Positions 1-6,912 of a DNA stretch of 64,000 bases are shown in pieces. The position numbers and the translations under genes were made by a program. Under the pieces are notes generated by a model. It was not told the origin of the DNA, did no database searches, and saw only the letters and a program-made list of their open reading frames with translations. The DNA is from SFHK01 sp045538305 (GTDB taxonomy: Bacteria > Bacillota > Clostridia > Christensenellales > Aristaeellaceae), in the NCBI GenBank assembly GCA_045538305.1, contig JAZSRC010000084.1, positions 1 to 64,000 on the forward strand. Direction: 5' to 3'. Numbering within the stretch: the stretch's first letter is position 1; every line of letters begins with the position of its first letter.

Positions 1-112
1 TTTCAAACTGCCGTTCCACTTCTTTGTGGCTCAACTTCTCTCGGTGCATCGTTTCGATCACCATTTGCTTGAATTCACCCGTATATCTCTTGTTTGCCTT
101 TCCCTTGGGCAT
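1..112 (-). CDS. IS3-family transposase OrfA, N-terminal fragment
   Basis: The first 37 codons are present and run off the window. The peptide starts MPKGKANKRYTGEFK and continues with the short basic helix-turn-helix expected at the N-terminus of IS3/IS150-type OrfA proteins, which bind the element ends. The ATG at 110-112 has GGGAG about 7 nt upstream. The catalytic DDE OrfB would lie beyond the window edge. Family assignment rests on the YTGEFK-type start and the matching terminal repeat, so the exact IS group is open. Confidence 0.7.
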   Translation of the reverse strand, partial: MPKGKANKRYTGEFKQMVIETMHREKLSHKEVERQFE

Positions 113-174
113 AAAAATCACTCCCCACTTGTTATTTAGTATACCATACTGTCTAACAAATGGGGAGCAGTTCA
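1..174 (-). mobile_element. One end of an IS3-family insertion sequence (cut by window edge)
   Basis: The last 24 bases read outward as a terminal sequence beginning TGAACTGCTCCCC on the minus strand, a typical IS3-group end, followed by a promoter-like AT-rich stretch, a GGAG ribosome binding site and a transposase OrfA start. Only the OrfA-proximal end is in the window. The outer tip is placed at 174, which is 22 bp from the recR stop codon. The target duplication cannot be seen without the other end. Confidence 0.72.
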
Positions 175-195
175 AAAATGCGCATGCTCCTTTTA

Positions 196-792
196 TTACA
201 GCTTCGTTCGCCCCTGAAATGCGCGAAGCAGCGTGACTTCGTCCGTATACTCAAGCTCTCCGCCGACCGGAACTCCGTGGGCGATGCGCGTTACCGTAAC
301 GCCCATAGGCTTTATCAGCCTTGATATATATGCTGCCGTAGCTTCGCCCTCTACATCGGGGTTTGTGGCCAGTACGACCTCTTGAATTTCACCGGCTGCC
401 AGCCGCGTCATAAGCTCGCGTATGCGGATATCATCCGGGCCGATATTATCCATGGGCGAAATGACGCCGCCCAGCACGTGATACAACCCGTCGTATTCGC
501 GCATGCGCTCAATGGCGTTCACGTCCCGCGCGTCGCGCACAACGCATACAATATCGTGCCTGCGCTCGGGGTCCCGGCAAATGGCGCAGGGATCCACATC
601 CGTCAGGTTTCCGCATACGGGACAAAAATGTACCTTCTTCTTACCATTATATATGCTTACCGCCAGCTCGCGCACTTCGTTTTCCGGCATGCTTACAATG
701 TGAAAAGCAAGCCTCTGCGCCGTTTTGCGCCCGATGCCGGGCAGGCGCGACAGCTGGTTGGTAAGCAGTTGAATTGCTTCAACGCCCGCCAT
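196..792 (-). CDS. recR: Recombination mediator RecR
   Basis: RecR acts with RecF and RecO to load RecA at single-strand gaps. The 198-residue length is standard. Visible features in order: an N-terminal helix-hairpin-helix with LPGIGRKTAQRLAF (residues about 17-30), a four-cysteine zinc finger from CPVCGNL to CAIC (about 57-72), and a Toprim domain with VVRDARDVNAIER and the ATNPDVEGEATA segment, ending in the Walker-like GVPVGGELEY. It lies 24 bp after ybaB in the usual ybaB-recR order and shares its promoter. An IS3 element ends 22 bp downstream, so the native terminator may have been displaced. Confidence 0.96.
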   Translation of the reverse strand: MAGVEAIQLLTNQLSRLPGIGRKTAQRLAFHIVSMPENEVRELAVSIYNGKKKVHFCPVCGNLTDVDPCAICRDPERRHDIVCVVRDARDVNAIERMREYDGLYHVLGGVISPMDNIGPDDIRIRELMTRLAAGEIQEVVLATNPDVEGEATAAYISRLIKPMGVTVTRIAHGVPVGGELEYTDEVTLLRAFQGRTKL

Positions 793-816
793 GTGTTTTA
801 ATCACTTTCTATTCGA

Positions 817-1164
817 TCAGAACAGACCCGGCATGCTGAGGCCGCCGGTGAGCTTGCCCATTTCGCGTTCGGTGGTTTCGTCAGCCTGCTTGATGGCTTC
901 GTTTACTGCTGCGAGAATCATATCCTGAAGCATCTCAACATCGTCCGGATCCACGGCTTCGGGCTTGATTTCAAGCGCTGTAAGTACCTTTTTGCCGGTT
1001 ACAACTGCCTTTACCATACCGCCGCCTGCGGTAGCTTCGAATTCACGCGCCTCAAGCGCCGCCTGCGTTTCGGCCATCTGCTGCTGAAGCTTCTGCGCCT
1101 GACGGGCCAGCTGCTGCATATTGCCGCCCATACCCATTCCCGGGAAACCGCCATGTCTTGCCAT
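817..1164 (-). CDS. ybaB: YbaB/EbfC family nucleoid-associated protein
   Basis: This is a small DNA-binding protein normally encoded between dnaX and recR. The 115-residue product has a Gly/Met/Gln-rich start (MARHGGFPGMGMGGNMQQ), a long helix LARQAQKLQQQMAETQAAL, and the diagnostic core GGGMVKAVVTGKK, IKPEAVDPDDVEMLQDMI and AAVNEAI. ATG 1164 is chosen over an in-frame TTG at 1170 because GGAGG lies 8 nt from the ATG and only 2 nt from the TTG. dnaX is not upstream here: the next gene is an unrelated hydrolase. Confidence 0.93.
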   Translation of the reverse strand: MARHGGFPGMGMGGNMQQLARQAQKLQQQMAETQAALEAREFEATAGGGMVKAVVTGKKVLTALEIKPEAVDPDDVEMLQDMILAAVNEAIKQADETTEREMGKLTGGLSMPGLF

Positions 1165-1209
1165 ATTCAAAAACCTCCGTTTTCAGAAAAGTGTTGCTTT
1201 CAACATTTA

Positions 1210-1238
1210 ATTATACACGATTGCCGCGTTTTCGTAAA
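1210..1238 (-). promoter_or_regulatory. Promoter of ybaB-recR
   Basis: On the minus strand TTTACG and TATAAT are separated by 17 bp, and the -10 is preceded by TG (extended -10). It lies 46 bp upstream of the ybaB start. Its presence fits ybaB-recR being transcribed without dnaX. Confidence 0.5.
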
Positions 1239-1287
1239 GCATTCTGATGTGAAATTCAGAAATTTGCGTTATGTTCCTTATGCTTTG

Positions 1288-2022
1288 TCAACGCATGAAT
1301 CGGTTGAAAAAATCGATCATGGGATCGATGAATTCGTCCATGCGGTCAGAGGGCGTATGTCCGGCATTCTCAAGGGCAATCAGGGAAGAATATTTTCCGT
1401 TTGTCGACAGCGCGTGGTGCAGCGCTTCGGCATGCGAAAAGGGAACCGATAAATCGCATGTGCCATGCACGATCAGCGTGGGCGGATAATCGGATATGCG
1501 GTATAGATCCTTTGGCGCGCCCCACAAGGAGACGAGAGAGCGAAAGGAATCTGTACAGGCGATGTTTGCAGCCATGCCGCCGGCAGATCCGCCAATGATT
1601 GATATATTATCAGGCTCTAAGCCCAATAAAGTTGAATGCTGAACCAGATAATCCCTCGCCATGAGAAGCTCTCTTGCTGCTAAACGGGCGGCATGCGTAT
1701 AGAACGGCCATTTACCGTTTGATTTCAGCGGATCCGCTTGTTCCGGGCTGTAAAGGCAGTAATCGGGTGATACGGCAACATATCCCATGGAAGAAAAAAT
1801 CTTAGCCAGAGCTACAATATAGCGCTGGTCTCGATGATTTCCCATCATGAATCCGCCGCCGTGCACAAACATGAGCGTGCGTTTTTTTTGATTGTCGTAT
1901 TCGGGCATGTAGATGTCTATGAATAGCGTTTCTTCATTGCCTGCCCGGTTGAAGGTTCTTGCGAACTCTACGTTGTGAAGAATATTGGTTTTACAAGAAA
2001 ATTCCTTCGTGTAAGGCGTCAT
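1288..2022 (-). CDS. Alpha/beta hydrolase (esterase/lipase family)
   Basis: The 244-residue protein has the features of the hormone-sensitive-lipase-like carboxylesterases: an oxyanion motif FVHGGGF (about residues 70-76), nucleophile elbow IIGGSAGG with Ser in GxSxG, an acid in IVHGTCD, and the catalytic His in NAGHTP. There is no signal peptide, so it is probably cytoplasmic. ATG 2022 is preferred over 2085 because GGGGAGGG sits 6-9 nt upstream. It stands alone between ybaB and a divergent sugar transporter. Substrate is unknown; a deacetylase acting on imported acetylated sugars is possible but only from context. Confidence 0.85.
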   Translation of the reverse strand: MTPYTKEFSCKTNILHNVEFARTFNRAGNEETLFIDIYMPEYDNQKKRTLMFVHGGGFMMGNHRDQRYIVALAKIFSSMGYVAVSPDYCLYSPEQADPLKSNGKWPFYTHAARLAARELLMARDYLVQHSTLLGLEPDNISIIGGSAGGMAANIACTDSFRSLVSLWGAPKDLYRISDYPPTLIVHGTCDLSVPFSHAEALHHALSTNGKYSSLIALENAGHTPSDRMDEFIDPMIDFFNRFMR

Positions 2023-2203
2023 TTTGGTACCCTCCCCGCTGCGATTCCCTGTCGGCAGTATAGCAACCATTCTTAACTGCGTCAATACAATAATAGAAAT
2101 AAATAGTTAATAAACAGGGCAATAGAGATAAAAAATATAGGTGGAAATATGATTAAAACGCATAATTGGCAAAAAAATACACTACATATACAAAAAATTC
2201 AAC

Positions 2204-2231
2204 TTGAAAAAAACACTTGCTGGCATAATAC
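2204..2231 (+). promoter_or_regulatory. Promoter of the permease-binding protein-lyase operon
   Basis: TTGAAA at 2204-2209 and TAATAC at 2226-2231 are 16 bp apart, 42 bp before the first permease start, in an AT-rich 250-bp gap (2023-2273). No other feature was recognised in the gap. Confidence 0.45.
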
Positions 2232-2273
2232 TGTAATCACAGACGAAATGAAAAAACGGAAAGGATGAAGACG

Positions 2274-3197
2274 ATGCAGCCCAATTTGAAGGCGAAAGGG
2301 CGTTTTAGCAGAATCAAACGAAACTGGGAACTGTATCTGTTTATGCTTCCTGCCATCGTCTATATTGCAATATTCCATTACGGCCCCCTGTCCGGCGTGC
2401 AGATTGCGTTTCGCGATTTCAACCCTGCGTTTGAAATCTCGCAAAGCCGGTGGGTTGGTTTTCTGCATTTTCAGAACTTTTTCAATGGTTTCTATTTTAA
2501 GCGGCTGATTATCAATACGCTGCTTTTGTCGACGTACAGTATTGTGCTGGGCTTTCCGATTCCGATACTGGTTGCGCTGATGCTGAATGAGATCCGCAGC
2601 GCCAAATATAAAAAGCTTGTTCAAACGGTATTGTATGCGCCGCATTTTATTTCAACCGTAGTAATGGTTGGCATCATTCAGACAATGCTGTCTCCTTCCA
2701 TAGGCGTTATCAATCATTTGCTGGAGACACTGGGCTTTGAAAGACAGTATTTTATGATTCAGCCGGGTGCGTTTCGAACGGTGTATGTATTATCCGGTAT
2801 CTGGCAGAACATGGGATGGAACGCCGTGATATATCTTGCGGCGCTGTCCGCTGTCGATCCGGAATTGCATGAAGCGGCTACGATTGACGGCGCAAGCCGG
2901 TTAAAGAGAGTACGCTACATAAACATTCCGACTATTCTTCCCACAATTATCATCATGCTGATCATGAGAATCGGAAACCTTGCGTCCATTGGTTATGAAA
3001 AGATCTATCTTCTGCAAAATGATCTGAATCTGGAGACAGCGGAGGTTATTTCCACGTATGTGTATCGGCGCGGTCTGGGAGGCGGTCAATACAGCTTTTC
3101 CACTGCGGTTGGTCTTTTCAACAATGTCATTAATGTTGTACTTTTGATCTTTGCCAATACCATTGCCAGAAATACCGGCGAGACCAGTCTTTTCTGA
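2274..3197 (+). CDS. ABC sugar permease, LplB/YteP type
   Basis: This is an inner-membrane permease of the CUT1 class that imports oligosaccharides. The 307-residue product has a basic N-terminus, a first membrane segment YLFMLPAIVYIAIFHYGPL (about residues 19-37), about six segments in all, and the cytoplasmic EAA loop HEAATIDGASRLKRVRYI (about 200-217) that contacts the ATPase. The start at ATG 2274 is preferred over 2265, because AAAGG at 2261-2264 is too close to the first ATG and 9 nt from the second. It is the first gene of an operon with a second permease and a binding protein. No ATPase gene is present, so a shared MsmK-type ATPase must serve it. Confidence 0.92.
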   Translation: MQPNLKAKGRFSRIKRNWELYLFMLPAIVYIAIFHYGPLSGVQIAFRDFNPAFEISQSRWVGFLHFQNFFNGFYFKRLIINTLLLSTYSIVLGFPIPILVALMLNEIRSAKYKKLVQTVLYAPHFISTVVMVGIIQTMLSPSIGVINHLLETLGFERQYFMIQPGAFRTVYVLSGIWQNMGWNAVIYLAALSAVDPELHEAATIDGASRLKRVRYINIPTILPTIIIMLIMRIGNLASIGYEKIYLLQNDLNLETAEVISTYVYRRGLGGGQYSFSTAVGLFNNVINVVLLIFANTIARNTGETSLF

Positions 3198-3211
3198 TGG
3201 GAGGGAGAAGG

Positions 3212-4102
3212 ATGAGGATCAATGAAAGTGCCTCTGACAGGGTGTTTAATACGGTAAATACCGTTATTGTCACGATTTTATTCCTGATTGTGCTGTATCC
3301 GCTTTTATATGTTGTGGCGTGTTCGATCAGTTCTCCCGATAAAGTTGGAAACGGAGAAATATGGCTTATACCGAGGGGACTGAATATTGAAGGTTATATT
3401 CGCGTCTTTAAAGAGAAAAACATATTGATCGGTTATCGGAATACGCTTTTCTATACAGTTGCAGGCACGGTGATCAATCTGATTCTTACGCTGCCGTGTG
3501 CATATGCGCTTTCGAAAAAGGATCTTGTGGGCCGGAATCTCGTGATGGGATTTTTGATGTTCACCATGTATTTTTCGGGCGGTATGATCCCGTCATTTTT
3601 GCTGGTCAAAAAACTGGGCCTTTACAACAGCTGGCTTGTCATGCTGATTCTGGGCGCGGTAAGCGTATATAACGTTATCATATCCAGAACCTTCTTTGCG
3701 GGTTTACCTAAGGATATCGAGGAAGCGGCTTTCATAGACGGCTGCAGCGTGACCAGAACCTTTATTCAGATTGTGCTGCCGATTTCCAAGGCGCTGATTG
3801 GCGTTATGGTGTTGTATTACGGCGTTTCTCATTGGAACAGCTATTTCAATGCCATGATTTACCTGATTGACGACAATAAAAAACCGCTTCAGTTGTTTCT
3901 CAGGCGCATTCTGATTACCGAGGAAATGAACGCCAATATGAATGCGGTTGTGGACGATGAAATGGCTGCGTATGCTGAGTACATTAAACATCTGATCAAG
4001 TATTCTGTGATCATTGTTTCATCGCTGCCGGTTTTGATTCTGTATCCGTTTTTACAGCGGTATTTTGACAAAGGCGTATTGATCGGTTCCGTTAAAGGAT
4101 GA
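3212..4102 (+). CDS. ABC sugar permease, YtcP/AraQ type
   Basis: This is the second membrane subunit of the CUT1 transporter. The 296-residue protein has six predicted membrane segments, the first being VIVTILFLIVLYPLLYVV, and an EAA loop IEEAAFIDGCSVTRTFI (about residues 166-182). The ending LQRYFDKGVLIGSVKG is characteristic of YtcP-like permeases. The start is set at ATG 3212, with GGGAGG 6 nt upstream. An ATG at 3197 overlaps the previous stop but has no binding site. It lies 14 bp after the first permease. Confidence 0.93.
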   Translation: MRINESASDRVFNTVNTVIVTILFLIVLYPLLYVVACSISSPDKVGNGEIWLIPRGLNIEGYIRVFKEKNILIGYRNTLFYTVAGTVINLILTLPCAYALSKKDLVGRNLVMGFLMFTMYFSGGMIPSFLLVKKLGLYNSWLVMLILGAVSVYNVIISRTFFAGLPKDIEEAAFIDGCSVTRTFIQIVLPISKALIGVMVLYYGVSHWNSYFNAMIYLIDDNKKPLQLFLRRILITEEMNANMNAVVDDEMAAYAEYIKHLIKYSVIIVSSLPVLILYPFLQRYFDKGVLIGSVKG

Positions 4103-4110
4103 TTGTCATT

Positions 4111-4132
4111 CCCGAAGTAGCGCTGCTTCGGG
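4111..4132 (+). other. Intra-operon hairpin before the binding-protein gene
   Basis: CCCGAAG and CTTCGGG form a 7-bp stem, extendable through a G-T pair, between permease and binding-protein genes, with no U-tract following. It is likely an mRNA processing or stabilising stem rather than a terminator. Confidence 0.45.
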
Positions 4133-4160
4133 TTGCAATAAAAAATAAGGAGGTTGTCTT

Positions 4161-5741
4161 ATGAAACGAACGATTGTTTCCATCGCACTTGTTCTGATTC
4201 TTGCGCTCAGTACAGTAATGTATGCAAGCGCGGAAGGCGCAAATTTCAATGCCACGGGATATCCGATTGTCAATGAACCCGTCACAGTGAAGTTTGTTTG
4301 CTCAACTACGGCAATTCTCGGCGAACCTGAGGATCTTAAGATGATGAATAAACTGGAAGAGATTACCGGTGTTCACATCGAGTGGATTAAGATTGAAGAT
4401 GCCCAGATAGACGCATTCCTTGCGTCCGGTGAGGAATTTGACTTGCTTTTCAACTTCGGAAACGCTAACCGACTGCAGAATTATGGCGTTGCCGGCGGTT
4501 TGTTTGCAAACTGGTATGACTATATCGAATATATGCCCAATCTTAAGAGCTGGTTTGACGAACTGCCGCTCATGCAAAAGGTTGTAACGGAGACCAATGG
4601 CGCTATGTATGCGCTGCCTTCCTACAATAAAGGCGCGACCAGCGTAACGACCCGTTTCATGGCACGTCTGGACGTATTGGAAAAAGCGGGTGTCGAGATG
4701 CCCGGAACGGTTGATGAATTCTATGAGGCATGTAAGATCGTGCTCGAATCCGGCCTGACCGACGGCTTTGCTCCCCTTCTTCCGACGTCTCTGAACAACT
4801 TCAACACCCGAATCGAGCCCTTCTTCTTCGCTTCTTTCGGCGATTCTGTCGATGTGGATTTCACCTCTGTCGATAAAGAGACGGTAACGTACAGCCGCGT
4901 TTCCGAACAGTATAAGGAATACCTTAAGTATATGAACAAAATGTATTCCGAAAATCTGCTCGAAAACGAATATCTGACGATCGACAAGGCGACCAGCCAT
5001 GCCCGCGTTAAGGACGGTCTCTGCGCGTTCAACGACGACATGCAGAATGTAACCGGCGACGATTTTGACAGCGGTGTAATTGAAATTGATCAGGTAGCGC
5101 CGCTGCTCTCCGACTTGGTAGACGAGCGCAAGACCAGAGCGTATAATTTCGTTTCTTATTCCGGCGGTATGATGTCTGCAAAGACGAAGCATCCCGAAAT
5201 CATCGCCCGTCTGGTAGACTGCTGGTTTACCCGCGATGAGCTTGTACCCGGCTGCGGCATTATCGGCGAATCGTTCATCAACGGTACGTATGGCGAGGAC
5301 TTCTGGTATACCGAGGATGAGGAAGGCAACTACATGCTCAATGTATACATTCCTCCGGAGTCCGGTGAAACCGTACAGGCCAATTATCTGGCGAAGTATG
5401 TCAAGCCGGTGTTCAGCTTCGGCGCGAAGGTATCCCTTGGCATCGGCGGAACCGAGAACATCCTTGCTCGTCAGAAGGCGTATATCCGCAACAACCATCC
5501 CTATCAGGTGGAATACTTCCCCCAGAAGGATATGAAGCTCACTGTTGAAGAGCAGAACGTAATCAACAACGTATTTACGGATATCAACGCATATGTTATC
5601 GAAATGCGCGGTAAGTTCATTGCCGGCATTGCAGATATCGACGCTACTTGGGAAGAATATGTCAACACTGTTTACGCCATGGGCCTTGAAGATGTAATCG
5701 AAGTTTATCAGGCGGCCTATGATCGTTGGAACGAGAAATAA
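4161..5741 (+). CDS. Extracellular solute-binding protein (LplA-like, family 1)
   Basis: This protein delivers the substrate to the two permeases just upstream. The 526 residues start with a signal peptide MKRTIVSIALVLILALSTV and a probable type I cleavage site YASA/EG near residue 25. No lipobox cysteine is present, unlike typical Gram-positive LplA proteins. The mature part has the long two-lobed pattern of LplA binders, with DLLFNFGN, GAMYALPSYNKG and the C-terminal VNTVYAMGLEDVIEVYQAAYDR. AAGGAGG lies 8 nt before the ATG. Ligand is unknown; the lyase downstream suggests uronic-acid oligosaccharides. Confidence 0.9.
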   Translation: MKRTIVSIALVLILALSTVMYASAEGANFNATGYPIVNEPVTVKFVCSTTAILGEPEDLKMMNKLEEITGVHIEWIKIEDAQIDAFLASGEEFDLLFNFGNANRLQNYGVAGGLFANWYDYIEYMPNLKSWFDELPLMQKVVTETNGAMYALPSYNKGATSVTTRFMARLDVLEKAGVEMPGTVDEFYEACKIVLESGLTDGFAPLLPTSLNNFNTRIEPFFFASFGDSVDVDFTSVDKETVTYSRVSEQYKEYLKYMNKMYSENLLENEYLTIDKATSHARVKDGLCAFNDDMQNVTGDDFDSGVIEIDQVAPLLSDLVDERKTRAYNFVSYSGGMMSAKTKHPEIIARLVDCWFTRDELVPGCGIIGESFINGTYGEDFWYTEDEEGNYMLNVYIPPESGETVQANYLAKYVKPVFSFGAKVSLGIGGTENILARQKAYIRNNHPYQVEYFPQKDMKLTVEEQNVINNVFTDINAYVIEMRGKFIAGIADIDATWEEYVNTVYAMGLEDVIEVYQAAYDRWNEK

Positions 5742-5764
5742 GGAAGACTTGAACAAACGATGCT

Positions 5765-5793
5765 TGCGGGGCTTTGCCCCGCAGGCTTTATTT
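5765..5793 (+). terminator. Hairpin terminator/attenuator after the binding-protein gene
   Basis: TGCGGGGC and GCCCCGCA form a perfect 8-bp stem with a TTT loop, followed by GGCTTTATTTT. It lies between the binding protein and lyase genes, so it would reduce lyase expression relative to the binding protein. Confidence 0.6.
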
Positions 5794-5811
5794 TGATTCC
5801 GGAGGGTTTTT

Positions 5812-6912
5812 ATGAAGTTGTTTGCACATGATTATGATCGCCTGCTTCACCTGGCGGAAACAGCGCGCCAAAAAGCGGATTTCCCTACCGTCAAACGTTT
5901 GATGAAGGAAGCGGATGACGCACTTTTGCTCAAAAGAATCTCTGTAACAGATAATCCGGGGCTGCCTGCCAGCGGGAACAAGCATGATTACTATTCCATT
6001 TCGCCGTATGCATGGCCAAATCCCGATACGCCTGATGGACTGCCGTATATATATCGGGACGGAGAGTTCAACCCCGATTTTGAACTGTGCGACAGAAGGC
6101 GTATGGACAAAATCTGTCAGGTTACGCGCACACTGACTCTGGCTTATCTTTTTTCCGGAGAAACGAAATATCGTGAACATGCAATACATTTGCTCAGATG
6201 CTTTTTTATTGATGAAGAAACGCATATGAACCCGCATATGGAATATGCGCAAGCGGTGAAAGGCGTTTGTACAGGGCGCGGAATCGGGATTATCGATATC
6301 CGGTATTTTTACAGATTTCTGGACATGATAACGATTCTGAATGATGAAGAACTGAACAATGAATTGAGACCCTGGATGAAAGAAATGCTGAACTGGCTGC
6401 TGAACAGCCAGAAAGGGCAGGATGAAAAGGCGCGCGTCAACAATCATGGAACATGGTATGATGTAACCTGTGCATCGATTGCGCTGTTTACCAAACAGGA
6501 AGACATTGCAAGGGACATACTGAAGGATTTTGGGCAAAGAAGAATCCATCCGCAGGTACAGGCGGATGGATCACAGCCGAAGGAGCTTGCCAGAACGCGT
6601 TCATATCTGTATTCCAATATGAATCTGTACGCGTTTTGCATCGGCGCATACATGGCTTCCAATATCGGTATTGATGTGTGGGATTGCGAAGCGATTCATC
6701 GGGCGTTTCTGTACATGCTGCCGTCCTACGAAGATTACAGCACATGGGCGTATGAGCAGATTGCCGAAAACTGGGAACAGACCTGGGAACAGATTTTCGA
6801 AGTGCTCGTTATGATGGCGGATCTTACGGGCGTTGAGCGATACAGAATGCTTGCCAAAACGATATTTGATGAAAGAATTCCCGACAGCGACGTCGTTTTG
6901 CTGCGCGGTTAG
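5812..6912 (+). CDS. Alginate lyase family protein (PL5/PL38-like), cytoplasmic
   Basis: This is a probable polyuronate (alginate or glucuronan) lyase cleaving by beta-elimination. The 366-residue (alpha/alpha) protein shows the family motifs: KHDYYSISPYAWPNP (about residues 57-71), the catalytic NNHGTWYD (about 204-211), and RTRSYLYSNMNL (about 264-275) with the conserved Arg and Tyr. There is no signal peptide, so it should act on imported oligosaccharides. CCGGAGG precedes the ATG. The gene follows the ABC transporter after a weak terminator and overlaps the end of a convergent AraC-type regulator by 4 bp. The exact polymer cannot be read from sequence. Confidence 0.82.
   Translation: MKLFAHDYDRLLHLAETARQKADFPTVKRLMKEADDALLLKRISVTDNPGLPASGNKHDYYSISPYAWPNPDTPDGLPYIYRDGEFNPDFELCDRRRMDKICQVTRTLTLAYLFSGETKYREHAIHLLRCFFIDEETHMNPHMEYAQAVKGVCTGRGIGIIDIRYFYRFLDMITILNDEELNNELRPWMKEMLNWLLNSQKGQDEKARVNNHGTWYDVTCASIALFTKQEDIARDILKDFGQRRIHPQVQADGSQPKELARTRSYLYSNMNLYAFCIGAYMASNIGIDVWDCEAIHRAFLYMLPSYEDYSTWAYEQIAENWEQTWEQIFEVLVMMADLTGVERYRMLAKTIFDERIPDSDVVLLRG

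Noticed and set aside
4302..5756. 484-codon minus-strand frame opposite the binding-protein gene
   Set aside because: Antisense to a clear family member with signal peptide; no start site or recognisable motif.
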